Translations under genes and position numbers: made by a program
Assembly: GCA_028278125.1 (NCBI GenBank)
Contig: JANQEY010000116.1
Location: 1-17,964 of the forward strand
Direction: 5' to 3'
From: a bacterium
Lineage (GTDB): Bacteria; Electryoneota; Electryoneia; Electryoneales; Electryoneaceae
Length of the DNA: 17,964 nucleotides
Shown: positions 1-8,741 of the stretch, piece by piece
Layout of the letters: each line of letters begins with the position of its first letter
Numbering within the stretch: position 1 is the first letter of the stretch
The notes under the pieces: generated by a model
Seen by the model: only the letters and a program-made list of their open reading frames with translations
What the model was told of the DNA's origin: nothing
Database searches by the model: none

Positions 1-2222
1 TAAGACTTGTTAAATGCAAGAATCTTCACATAGACGAATCAGCACTCACCGGAGAGTCTCTGCCGGTCAATAAGTTCACAGACACCATAGATAAAGAAAT
101 TGAAATTGCTGACAGGGTCAATATGGCTTTCAACGGGACATTTATTACATCGGGACAGGGCGTTGGTGTGGTAACCGCCAGCGGTGATCATACAGAGCTT
201 GGAAAAATCGCCGGGATGTTGCAGGAAGTCGAAGAAATAAAAACACCTCTGACCAAACGTATTGCATCCTTCAGTAAGACACTGACTATCTTGATCATTG
301 TCGGTTGTATCGCTGTATTTGCTTTTGGCACTTTAATCAAGCAATCACCTGCCATAGACATGTTTATGGCAACTGTCGCTATTGCTATCTCCGCGATTCC
401 AGAGGGACTGCCCGCCATTATGACTATTACTCTTGCCATAGGCGTCACCAGGATGGCGGGAAGAAACGCCATTATCAGAAAGCTGCCCGCCGTAGAAACA
501 CTGGGAAGTACCCGCATTATATGTACCGACAAGACAGGAACACTGACACGTAATGAAATGACCATTACCAGGATCATCACTCCTGAAAAGGACTATGCCG
601 TGACGGGTACGGGTTACTCTCCAACCGGTTCCTATATGGAAAATAATAACCGCATAGACATATCAGATCATTCATCATTAATGACGCTATTGCGCGCAGG
701 GCTGTTATGCAATGACAGTAACCTGGTACGTGATGGAAAAGAATGGAAAATTGAAGGGGATCCTACAGAAGGGGCGCTTATTGTGGCAGCCCGCAAAGCC
801 TTTATGGAACCGGACAATGAAAAAGCGAAAATGCCAAGAAATGATGCCATTCCGTTTGAATCAGAGCAGCAGTTTATGGCTACCCTTCACCATGACCATT
901 ACGGTAATGGTACAATTTATATCAAAGGCGCCCCTGAACATATCATTACTTTATGCACACATGCATGGGGGGAGCCGGAGAAAAAAATTAATCATGAAAT
1001 CTGGGAGGAGCACGCCAGGAATATGGCGGCAAGTGGCTTAAGGGTTCTTGGTATTGCCTGTAAATCCGTCTCACAAAAACATGAGATCCTTACTTTCAAG
1101 GATATTGAGCAGGGAGGATTTACACTTTTAGGATTAACGGGAATGCTGGATCCTTTAAGACAGGAAGCCCTGATTGCTGTCTCTGCCTGTAAAAAAGCCG
1201 GTATCAGAGTAAAAATGATCACCGGTGATCATGCACTGACAGCCAGAGCCATTGCCTCAGAGCTGGGACTAGGCACTACTGTCCGTACCGGGCTCGAACT
1301 GGATAAACTCAGCGACAAAGAATTCGATAAGACTGCCGGTGAAATCAATGTCTTTGCCAGGGTAAACCCCCGTCATAAACTCAGATTAGTCAGATCCCTG
1401 CAGAAACAGGGAGAGGTGGTGGCCATGACCGGAGATGGAGTGAATGATGCCCCCGCACTGAAACAGGCAAACATCGGCATTGCCATGGGAATCACCGGTA
1501 CTGAAGTCAGTAAAGACGCAGCTGATATGGTGATAACCGACGACAACTTCGCCAGTATCGAACGCGCCGTTGAAGAAGGTCGTACCGTATTCAACAATCT
1601 GATCAAGACGATCATGTTTATTCTCCCCACAAACGGCGGTGAGTGTCTTGTTATCATATGGGCCATCATCAACGGTGTATTATTACCGGTTCTGCCATTA
1701 CATATACTCTGGATAAATCTCATCACTACTGTCGCTCTTGCCATTACCCTTGCATTTGAACCCGTTGAGACAGGGATTATGGAAAAACCTCCACGTAAAC
1801 CCCAGGCTTCTATCATCGATGCGTATCTGGGTTCGCGTATTGCCCTGGTTTCTATTGTCATGGCAACAGGAACGTTTGGTTTGTTCTTTTATGAAATACA
1901 GTTAGGAGCAAGTGTTGAAAAAGCGAGGACTGTTGCAGTCAACACCATTGTCTTCTTTGAGATATTTTATGTATTTAACACCAGATACCTTATGAGAAGC
2001 ACCCTGAATCTCAATGGCCTGTTTGGTAATAAAATAATTATCATCGGGGTTATATCAGTTATTTTCTTTCAGGCACTGTTTACTTATTGGCCTGTCTTTA
2101 ACCATTTGTTCAAAACCGAACCTGTGGATCTTGTCAGCTGGTTGAGGATTATTGCCGTTTCCTCGAGTATTTTCTTTATCGTTGAGTTTGAGAAGTTTTT
2201 GATGATAAAACGCAAAGGATAA
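1..2222 (+). CDS. P2-type cation-transporting ATPase (5'-truncated by the window edge)
   Basis: An inner-membrane P-type ATPase of the SERCA/PMR1-like cation group, which couples ATP hydrolysis to cation export. The frame is open from base 3, with no start in the window. The first ATG at 123 is internal, because the actuator motif TGES (residues 16-19, counting from base 3) lies before it. In order: PEGLP of helix M4 (133-137), the phosphorylation loop DKTGTLT with Asp176, the nucleotide-binding KGAPEH, TGDHALTA, and the hinge TGDGVNDAP (from residue 476). Hydrophobic C-terminal helices M5-M10 follow. The helix 6 segment reads NLITTVAL where Ca pumps have NLVTDGLP, so the classical Ca-ligand Asp is Thr and the ion is uncertain. 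The M4 Glu and the M5 Glu (NGGE) are kept. The 3' end faces glgA across a repeat element. The family is certain; the substrate is not. Confidence 0.93.
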   Translation, partial: RLVKCKNLHIDESALTGESLPVNKFTDTIDKEIEIADRVNMAFNGTFITSGQGVGVVTASGDHTELGKIAGMLQEVEEIKTPLTKRIASFSKTLTILIIVGCIAVFAFGTLIKQSPAIDMFMATVAIAISAIPEGLPAIMTITLAIGVTRMAGRNAIIRKLPAVETLGSTRIICTDKTGTLTRNEMTITRIITPEKDYAVTGTGYSPTGSYMENNNRIDISDHSSLMTLLRAGLLCNDSNLVRDGKEWKIEGDPTEGALIVAARKAFMEPDNEKAKMPRNDAIPFESEQQFMATLHHDHYGNGTIYIKGAPEHIITLCTHAWGEPEKKINHEIWEEHARNMAASGLRVLGIACKSVSQKHEILTFKDIEQGGFTLLGLTGMLDPLRQEALIAVSACKKAGIRVKMITGDHALTARAIASELGLGTTVRTGLELDKLSDKEFDKTAGEINVFARVNPRHKLRLVRSLQKQGEVVAMTGDGVNDAPALKQANIGIAMGITGTEVSKDAADMVITDDNFASIERAVEEGRTVFNNLIKTIMFILPTNGGECLVIIWAIINGVLLPVLPLHILWINLITTVALAITLAFEPVETGIMEKPPRKPQASIIDAYLGSRIALVSIVMATGTFGLFFYEIQLGASVEKARTVAVNTIVFFEIFYVFNTRYLMRSTLNLNGLFGNKIIIIGVISVIFFQALFTYWPVFNHLFKTEPVDLVSWLRIIAVSSSIFFIVEFEKFLMIKRKG

Positions 2223-2231
2223 GAACCACAA

Positions 2232-2314
2232 AGAACACGGAAAAGTGTGCCCTCCTGTTTTGTCCTATCAAGTGTTTTATTCTGAATCCTGGATTCTGAC
2301 TCCTTGATTCTTAA
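2232..2314 (+). repeat. Convergent-intergenic repeat, copy A (83 bp)
   Basis: First of four related elements. The 55-nt head plus first heptamer (2232-2286) aligns without gaps to the other copies and is especially close to copy B, sharing AAAAGTGTG and CTCCTGTTTTG. The tail has strict 7-bp periodicity: TTCTGAA, TCCTGGA, TTCTGAC, TCCTTGA, TTCTTAA (2280-2314). It begins 9 nt after the ATPase stop and sits between the convergent ends of the ATPase and glgA. Its 5' edge (AGAACACGG) is the most diverged of the four. Confidence 0.85.
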
Positions 2315-2331
2315 TAACTAAGTCACTTTAT

Positions 2332-3897
2332 TTAAGATCGCTCCCTGAATAATTCTTCATAGAGTGAAGAATATTCTACGGCGCTGTACGACCAGGAAAA
2401 GTCCTGTTTCATGGCCGTCCGCATTATCCGTTGCCACCTGGCTCGAAGCCGATATAAGCTGAGGGCCTCGTAAACCGCTGTGACAAAGCTGCTGGCCGTC
2501 GAATCAACGAATTGAAATCCCGTTGCGGTCTTATCGGCCAAGGTGACTTCATTCACAGCCACTACCGTATCGGCTAATCCGCCGGTCTTGCGTACTATGG
2601 GTATGGTGCCATAACGCAGGCTGTATAGCTGGGTCAACCCACATGGCTCATATCTTGATGGCATCAGCATCATATCAGCCGCGGCCTGGAGACGATGTGC
2701 CAGGATTTCATCATACTCGAGTTTTGCTGCTATACGGCCATCATAGCTTTCAGATGCGGCATGTAATGCTTGTTCATAATGGGCTTCGCCGGTACCTAAA
2801 ACAACCAACTGGACATTTTCGTCCTGTAACAGCGCAGGAATGGCATCAAGGATTAAATCAATGCCCTTTTGCCAGGTTAAGCGACATATATGTGCCAGCA
2901 AAACAGCGTCATTATTCTCGTTTAACCCCAACTCCTGCTGCAAGCTGTGTTTGTTAGTCCGCTTGTCTTTTATATTGGAAAGCCAGTAATGCCGTTTAAT
3001 CATGGGATCATGACGCGGATCCCAGAACCGGTAATCAACCCCATTCAGTATCCCGGAAAGGCATTTCCGTCGGCGACTCAGCAGGCCTTCCAGACCGAAA
3101 CCATACTCCTGTGTTGTAATTTCCCTGGCATATTCCGGGCTGACAGCGATCAATCTGTCTGCATAGACCAGACCACCTTTTATAAATGACAGTCGACCAT
3201 AAAATTCCAATGACTCCGGTGACCAGAAATAATCGGGCAGCTTCAAGGAACGATAGATATCAAAGGAATAATCCCCCTGGTATGCCAGATTATGTATCGT
3301 GAACACGACAGCGGGACGATTTTTATTCGATGCAAGCAGTGCCGGGGCTAAACCGGTATGCCAATCATTACAGTGGAGAATATCAGGTTGCCAGTGCAAG
3401 CCCGCCTGGTCCAGACTGACTAATTGAATCACACGGCAAAACAGGGCAAAACGTTGAGCGTTATCCGGCCAGTCCATCCCTGAAGCATCCTGATAGGGTC
3501 CTCCAGGACGATCGAACAGTTGTGGAACGTCAACCAGATAAACAATGACATCACTGTCAGGTAATGATGTTTGCAACAGGCGGAAATGAACATCAATTTC
3601 GGGTATGTAAAAACCTTTACAGCTTTTGATATTCATCGCCTGTGACACAACAGAGCGATAAGCCGGCATAATAATACGGATGTCATGGCGCATTTCATGT
3701 AGTGCGATGGGAAGGTAACAGGCAACATCAGCAAGGCCTCCGGTTTTAATCAGCGGATAAACCTCACTGGCTGCAAACAAAATCCTTTTTGAATTATTAT
3801 CCCGACTGTTCTTTAACCTGTTACCTTTTTTGGTTGCCTTTTTTCTCGCCTTTTTTTTAACCGGACGAGTCTTTTTTTTGTGGATGGTGTTGACCAT
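2332..3897 (-). CDS. glgA: Glycogen synthase (ADP-glucose type, GT5)
   Basis: Transfers glucose from ADP-glucose to the non-reducing end of alpha-1,4-glucan in the cytoplasm. The substrate loop KTGGLADV has its lysine at residue 51 (Lys15 in E. coli GlgA). The GT-B catalytic motif SRYEPCGLTQLYSLRYG has Glu417 (Glu377 in E. coli), followed by KTGGLADTV. At 521 residues it is longer than the usual ~477, because of a basic N-terminal tail of about 36 residues, very rich in Lys and Arg, before the normal beginning at KRILFAASE. The ATG at 3897 is supported by AAGGA about 10 nt upstream. The tail is encoded with two A8 runs on the coding strand (plus-strand T8 at 3851-3858 and 3872-3879). It is last in a glk-glgB-glgA transcription unit, 21 nt after the glgB stop. 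Confidence 0.97.
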   Translation of the reverse strand: MVNTIHKKKTRPVKKKARKKATKKGNRLKNSRDNNSKRILFAASEVYPLIKTGGLADVACYLPIALHEMRHDIRIIMPAYRSVVSQAMNIKSCKGFYIPEIDVHFRLLQTSLPDSDVIVYLVDVPQLFDRPGGPYQDASGMDWPDNAQRFALFCRVIQLVSLDQAGLHWQPDILHCNDWHTGLAPALLASNKNRPAVVFTIHNLAYQGDYSFDIYRSLKLPDYFWSPESLEFYGRLSFIKGGLVYADRLIAVSPEYAREITTQEYGFGLEGLLSRRRKCLSGILNGVDYRFWDPRHDPMIKRHYWLSNIKDKRTNKHSLQQELGLNENNDAVLLAHICRLTWQKGIDLILDAIPALLQDENVQLVVLGTGEAHYEQALHAASESYDGRIAAKLEYDEILAHRLQAAADMMLMPSRYEPCGLTQLYSLRYGTIPIVRKTGGLADTVVAVNEVTLADKTATGFQFVDSTASSFVTAVYEALSLYRLRARWQRIMRTAMKQDFSWSYSAVEYSSLYEELFRERS

Positions 3898-3918
3898 ATC
3901 TTGTAATCCTTGAATGTC

Positions 3919-6093
3919 TTACAGGTCCCGGCATTCCAGGATAAGAACTGCTAATGGTGGCAAATCGAGCATGATGGAATACGGCTTCCCCATCCAGGAA
4001 AGTGAGTCTGACTGTACACCACCGGCATTTCCAAGATTACTTCCTCCGTAATAATCTGAATCGGAATTAAATACCTCCCTGTAATAACCATATCGGGGAA
4101 CACCAAGACGATAACCATGTCTCGGGACGGGAGTAAAATTCAGGACAACGACTAAAAAATTGTCATCTTCCCTTCGTAGATAGCTTAAAACCGATTGTGA
4201 TGCATCATGACAATCTATCCACTCAAATCCCTGATGCTCAAAATCATAATGGTGCAATTCTTTTCGCTGACGATATAAGCGATTTAGATCCGATACCAGT
4301 AACCTGATCCGATCGTGCTGCGGTGAACCCAGTAAATGCCAATCAAGGGATTTGTCATGATCCCATTCCTTCCATTGCGCAAATTCCGCTCCCATAAACA
4401 GCAATTTTTTTCCAGGATAGGTGTACATGTAACTGAATAGCAAACGCAAATTAGCAAAGCGTTGCCAGTCGTCACCAGGCATTTTATTAATGAGGGAACC
4501 CTTACCATACACGACTTCATCATGAGAAAAGGGTAAAACAAAGTTCTCATGAAATGCGTAAAGCAGCCCGAATGTTAAATTATCATGGCAATAATGCCTG
4601 TGGATCGGATCTTTTTGCATGTATAACAATGTGTCATGCATCCAGCCCATATTCCACTTCATGGAAAAACCAAGCCCCCCTAACCATTGCGGCCTTGTTA
4701 CCTGAGGCCATGCCGTCGACTCCTCTGCAATCATGCTGACACCCGGAAATTCAGTTAATACCTGTTCATTAAGATCACGGATAAAGTCAATTGCCTCGAG
4801 GTTCTCATTACCGCCATACTCATTGGCAACCCATTCCCCTTCCTCGCGTGAATAATCCAGATAGAGCATGGCTGCCACGGCATCGACACGCAGTCCATCC
4901 AGATGAAATTCCCTGATCCAGTAAATAGCATTGGATATGAGAAAACTCCGCACCTCATGACGGCTGTAATTAAAAATCAATGTGCCCCAGTCATGATGCT
5001 CACCGCGACGGGGATCCTTATGTTCATATAATGCCGACCCGTCGAAGCGTGCCATCCCGTGTTCATCTTTAGGAAAATGACCTGCCACCCAATCCAGGAT
5101 GACGCCGATACCGTGCTGATGGCATTGATCGACCAGATAACGGAGATCATCCGGGTTACCGAACCGGCTGGTCGGCGCATAAAAACCCGTTGTCTGATAT
5201 CCCCATGATGCATCCAGAGGATGTTCGGTCACAGGCAGCAGTTCGATGTGGGTAAACCCCATATCATTAACGTAAGGGATCAGGCGATCAGCAATAGTCC
5301 TATAATCGAGGAATCGTTCATCATCAGAACGTTGCCAGGATCCCAGATGGAGTTCGTAAACAGACATGGGTGAACGTAACCAGTCATATGTTTGCCGCTG
5401 TCTGATCCATTCAGCATCATGCCAATGATATTGCGACTCCTCCTGGATAATACTTGCCGTCGCCGGACGTAGTTCGAACTGCCGGCCATAGGGATCGGAC
5501 TTGATTAAAATCTGTCCATTCCCTTGGGTGCGGATTTCAAACTTGTAATTCATCCCTGCTTTGATTCCTGGAATAAAGAGCTCCCAGACACCGCTGGAAC
5601 CGCGCACACGCATTGGATGATGGCGGCCGTCCCAGTGATTGAAATCACCTATGACACTGATGCGTTCGGCATTAGGTGCCCAGGTCGCAAACAGGACACC
5701 CGGAATATTATCCACTTCTATGCAATGAGCACCGAGAAATGTATAAGCATGCAAATGTTTTCCTTCATTGAAAAGATGTAAGTCAAAATCACTTAGCTGA
5801 GGAGGAAAGCTATAGGGTTCATACTGATCATGCTCCTTACCGTCAGCATCGCGCCATTTGATTCGAAACCTGTCAGGAATGCTGTTCTGGGCCCCGCGCC
5901 ACTCGAATACATCGGTGCCTTTAATCCTGGACATACCGTCTCCCGTATGGGCCAATTTCACCTCTTTAGCATCAGGGACAAGACAACGTGCGATCTCTAT
6001 TGAACCATGCAGGTGCTTACCTAACACGAGCCCCGGATCGTGATGTCGTAGCGCCTTTAATCGTCCAATGTCCTCGCGGGTGGTTTCTCTCAT
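3919..6093 (-). CDS. glgB: 1,4-alpha-glucan branching enzyme (GH13)
   Basis: Creates alpha-1,6 branch points in glycogen. At 724 residues it nearly matches E. coli GlgB (728). An N-terminal beta-sandwich domain is followed by a CBM48 domain (roughly residues 130-215, with WAPNA and [10 protein letters not shown]) and the GH13 barrel. The nucleophile is Asp404 in GLRVDAV, the acid/base is Glu457 in IAEEST, and [12 protein letters not shown] carries the third acidic residue. These positions are within one residue of the E. coli catalytic triad. Further family stretches are [12 protein letters not shown] and [21 protein letters not shown]-terminal all-beta domain follows. It lies 38 nt after glk and 21 nt before glgA, all minus strand, consistent with one operon. 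No defect is visible. Confidence 0.97.
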   Translation of the reverse strand: MRETTREDIGRLKALRHHDPGLVLGKHLHGSIEIARCLVPDAKEVKLAHTGDGMSRIKGTDVFEWRGAQNSIPDRFRIKWRDADGKEHDQYEPYSFPPQLSDFDLHLFNEGKHLHAYTFLGAHCIEVDNIPGVLFATWAPNAERISVIGDFNHWDGRHHPMRVRGSSGVWELFIPGIKAGMNYKFEIRTQGNGQILIKSDPYGRQFELRPATASIIQEESQYHWHDAEWIRQRQTYDWLRSPMSVYELHLGSWQRSDDERFLDYRTIADRLIPYVNDMGFTHIELLPVTEHPLDASWGYQTTGFYAPTSRFGNPDDLRYLVDQCHQHGIGVILDWVAGHFPKDEHGMARFDGSALYEHKDPRRGEHHDWGTLIFNYSRHEVRSFLISNAIYWIREFHLDGLRVDAVAAMLYLDYSREEGEWVANEYGGNENLEAIDFIRDLNEQVLTEFPGVSMIAEESTAWPQVTRPQWLGGLGFSMKWNMGWMHDTLLYMQKDPIHRHYCHDNLTFGLLYAFHENFVLPFSHDEVVYGKGSLINKMPGDDWQRFANLRLLFSYMYTYPGKKLLFMGAEFAQWKEWDHDKSLDWHLLGSPQHDRIRLLVSDLNRLYRQRKELHHYDFEHQGFEWIDCHDASQSVLSYLRREDDNFLVVVLNFTPVPRHGYRLGVPRYGYYREVFNSDSDYYGGSNLGNAGGVQSDSLSWMGKPYSIMLDLPPLAVLILECRDL

Positions 6094-6131
6094 CTGTTAT
6101 CCAGGCTTAACCGGTAATATATTCGCTATTT

Positions 6132-7175
6132 CTAATTTAACTGATCGGATCGCAGGTTCAGATTTGCAACATACGCTGCACCATGAAGGTTTAACTCTTC
6201 CTTAATCAAGTAAACAGGAAAAGCTTTCAATAGACTGCTATGGGAAGTATTCTTATGCAATTCCGTCAAAAACGGACTGTCGGGTATGAATAAATGATTC
6301 TGTCTGGTCGAAGCACCTGCCACGTAAATACCCCCATATGGCTGAAAGGTGAGTGCCAACACCTGTGCCAGGGCCCCGGTGCACTGGTAATAGATATTTA
6401 ACGCCAGGTTAGCCGATGAGTCATTAGTCACCCGTTGGGCAATGTCATCAGCTTTCAATCCTGGTTCCGGCATTTCCGGGGTCAAACCTGCATCAAATAA
6501 GCAATAATAGATATTTTCCAATCCTTTTCCTGATACAAGATCTTCCCAGGAAAGCCTGGGTTTATCCTGTTTTTTCTTCATGATATTGAGTAAGTTCCTG
6601 TGTTGTTCGTCCAATTCAGGCATAACAGCATGCTGTGTTTCACAGGACATGGCGATTGGTTCGAACTCCTTTTTTTCATGCACCGGTGAAACCAGTCCTG
6701 AAATACCTATGCCGGTTCCCGGTATCATCAACAAAGAATGATCATTCCTGTTGTCTTCAGCATTTGTCCCCGGATAGAGCCTGAACTGATCGCATCGCAA
6801 AAGATTTTTTTTGTACGCAACCAAACCAAATGCAGCCGCCTCCATATCGTTTAATAAAATGATTCTGTCCTCAGGTAAACCAATCTGCTCTAATACATCA
6901 AGTCCAATATCCCGGGGTGGAGGCCAGTTGATCATCGATACACCTCGCCCGGATATCGGACCGGCAAAACAAAACACGGCCAGTTCCAGCTTTTCGCCGG
7001 TACCGGTTTCCGTGATCAAATCTGAAATAAATCCTGATAACACTTGTTTATCCTGAATTTTTGCAGATCTGGAGGCAATTATCACCGGCGCATCGAGTAA
7101 ATCATCCGCCATTTGTATTATCTTTATGCGGGTATTTGTCCCACCGACATCCATCAGGAATATTGCTTTATCCAT
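6132..7175 (-). CDS. glk: Glucokinase (E. coli Glk family)
   Basis: ATP-dependent phosphorylation of glucose to glucose-6-phosphate in the cytoplasm; here it would recapture glucose released by MalQ. The phosphate loop DVGGTNTR is at residues 9-16, the catalytic Asp110 in LLNDMEAAAFG, the second phosphate motif PGTGIG at 152-157, and EDLVSGKGL matches the family's (E)RVLSGPGL. The C-terminal YGGIYVAGA matches the FGGVFIAGG glycine-rich segment. At 347 residues it is slightly longer than the usual ~320. The sugar-binding EGGH of E. coli appears as ETQH (179-182): the Glu and His are kept but the two glycines are replaced. The ATG at 7175 has a GAGG 7 nt upstream. It is the first gene of glk-glgB-glgA and divergent from glgC. 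Confidence 0.88.
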   Translation of the reverse strand: MDKAIFLMDVGGTNTRIKIIQMADDLLDAPVIIASRSAKIQDKQVLSGFISDLITETGTGEKLELAVFCFAGPISGRGVSMINWPPPRDIGLDVLEQIGLPEDRIILLNDMEAAAFGLVAYKKNLLRCDQFRLYPGTNAEDNRNDHSLLMIPGTGIGISGLVSPVHEKKEFEPIAMSCETQHAVMPELDEQHRNLLNIMKKKQDKPRLSWEDLVSGKGLENIYYCLFDAGLTPEMPEPGLKADDIAQRVTNDSSANLALNIYYQCTGALAQVLALTFQPYGGIYVAGASTRQNHLFIPDSPFLTELHKNTSHSSLLKAFPVYLIKEELNLHGAAYVANLNLRSDQLN

Positions 7176-7469
7176 GATATGGCCTCAATATTGCGATAAT
7201 ATGAACGAAACATCTTTTCAATCTCCGCGATACAAATAGGGATTTTAATAATTCCTTCATTTCTATGGACTAAAATATATATTAATGACCGGCTAAATTT
7301 GACTGATTTTCGGTTTTCTAACAATAAATACGTGCATGGAAGCGAAATTACATTGATCTATATCAGTAACCAGAACTTAATTCATCCCCATACTAGTAAA
7401 TGTTGGATTTTGTTAGCAACTTCAGATTTATTCAATTAGCAATACTGTTCTCAAGTCAGGGCAGGAAAT
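7176..7469. promoter_or_regulatory. Divergent promoter region between glk and glgC
   Basis: A 294-bp AT-rich spacer holding the start signals of both glycogen units. It contains an FNR-type box (7353-7366) and AT-rich candidate -10 elements on both strands. On the glgC side a CATACT sits at 7389-7394, the class II spacing from the box. On the glk side, TATTTA on the minus strand occupies the mirror position. No ORF is credible here. Confidence 0.6.
7353..7366. promoter_or_regulatory. FNR/ANR-type binding site, near-consensus
   Basis: TTGAT-CTAT-ATCAG matches the FNR/CRP-family consensus TTGAT-N4-ATCAA at 9 of 10 defined positions. Its centre is about 110 nt upstream of the glgC ATG. If it acts as a class II activator site (-41.5), transcription of glgC would begin near 7401, or of glk near 7318. 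Which promoter it serves cannot be decided by eye. Confidence 0.6.
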
Positions 7470-8741
7470 ATGAAACGGCGTGAACGACGATCCATAGATC
7501 GGGTAATCCGGGAAACACTCGCGGTGGTAATGGCTGGTGGCAGAGGCACACGTCTTAGTCAATTGACCTCAAGACACAGCAAACCGGCAATTCCGTTCGG
7601 CGGGAAATACCGGATTATCGACTTTACCCTGTCTAATTGTATCAATTCAGGCATCCATAAAATGTGTATCCTTACCCAATACCGGGCACACTCACTGATA
7701 CGGCACATTGAACGGGCCTGGGCTTTTTGTCGCGACGAGTTCGGTGAATTCATCGAATTATTACCGGCACAGGAACGCTATGAGGATTCTTCCTGGTATC
7801 AGGGGACAGCTGATTCAGTCTATCAAAACCTGCATATCATTCTGGTTCACCGGCCATCCTATGTTCTGATACTGGCGGGGGACCATGTCTACAAAATGGA
7901 CTATGGCGTGATGATTGCCACCCACATTGAAAGCAACGCCGATGTAACCGTCGGCTGTGTTGAGGTCCCCATCAAAGATGCCCACCATTTTGGAGTCGTA
8001 GAAATTGATGAAACCAACCAGGTTACAGGATTCCAGGAAAAACCGGTCAAGACGGTGCCGGCTCTGAACCGCTCTGATACAGTACTGGCATCAATGGGTA
8101 TTTATATCTTTTCCATTGATTTTCTTGTCGAAATACTGACTCGTGATGCTAAATCGCCTGAGTCAAGCCATGATTTTGGCAGGGATATCTTTCCTTCTAT
8201 CTACAAAGACCACCGCGTATACGCCTGCTTGTTTGGTGATATCGATTCAGACAGTGATCATGGTTACTGGCGCGATGTGGGAACAGTAGATGCCTACTGG
8301 GAGGCTAACCTGGAGCTGATTGGTATTACTCCCCCCCTGAATCTTTATGATCAGGATTGGCCCATCCGTTCGCACCAGGCCCAGTTACCACCCGCCAAGT
8401 TCGTCTTTGATGATGATGATCGCCGGGGTATGGCTGTTGATTCCATGATTTCCGCCGGTTGTGTTATTTCCGGCTCAATGGTCAGGCACTCCTTACTTTC
8501 CAATAATGTCAGGGTAAACTCCTATTCCCTGATCGAAGATTCTGTACTGCTTCCGGGTGTGGTTGTGGGAAGACATTGCCGTATCACCCGTGCAGTCATA
8601 GACAGCGATTGTCATATCCCGGAAAATACCATCATTGGTGAGAATCTGAATCAGGACATGAGCAAATTCCACGTCACCCCTAACGGTGTGGTGCTGGTTT
8701 GCCCCCATATGTTAGGACAGCAAGTCCGGTATGGAACATGA
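7470..8741 (+). CDS. glgC: Glucose-1-phosphate adenylyltransferase (ADP-glucose pyrophosphorylase)
   Basis: Makes ADP-glucose and PPi from glucose-1-phosphate and ATP, the committed step of bacterial glycogen synthesis. Its 423 residues align closely with E. coli GlgC (431). The nucleotide-binding AGGRGTRL is at 22-29 and SKPAIPFGGKYRIIDF follows; Lys46 corresponds to E. coli Lys39, implicated in fructose-1,6-bisphosphate activation. YQGTADSVYQN, ILAGDHVYKMDY, the glucose-1-phosphate site FQEKP, SHDFGRDIFP and YWRDVGT come next, then a left-handed beta-helix C-terminus (GCVISGS, VRVNSY, VLLPGVVVGRHCRI). The ATG is preceded by AGGA. It overlaps the downstream GH57 gene by 11 nt, indicating translational coupling. 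It is probably activated by glycolytic intermediates like its homologues (inference). Confidence 0.97.
   Translation: MKRRERRSIDRVIRETLAVVMAGGRGTRLSQLTSRHSKPAIPFGGKYRIIDFTLSNCINSGIHKMCILTQYRAHSLIRHIERAWAFCRDEFGEFIELLPAQERYEDSSWYQGTADSVYQNLHIILVHRPSYVLILAGDHVYKMDYGVMIATHIESNADVTVGCVEVPIKDAHHFGVVEIDETNQVTGFQEKPVKTVPALNRSDTVLASMGIYIFSIDFLVEILTRDAKSPESSHDFGRDIFPSIYKDHRVYACLFGDIDSDSDHGYWRDVGTVDAYWEANLELIGITPPLNLYDQDWPIRSHQAQLPPAKFVFDDDDRRGMAVDSMISAGCVISGSMVRHSLLSNNVRVNSYSLIEDSVLLPGVVVGRHCRITRAVIDSDCHIPENTIIGENLNQDMSKFHVTPNGVVLVCPHMLGQQVRYGT

Noticed and set aside
123..125. ATG at 123 as the start of the P-type ATPase
   Set aside because: The frame is open upstream to the window edge and contains the essential TGES actuator motif; the gene is truncated by the window.
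294..307. TTGATCATTGTCGG as a third FNR box
   Set aside because: Only the left half-site matches, and it lies inside the ATPase coding sequence.
1373..1861. Long antisense frame within the ATPase gene
   Set aside because: It mirrors the conserved C-terminal coding region, with no ribosome site and no family motif of its own.
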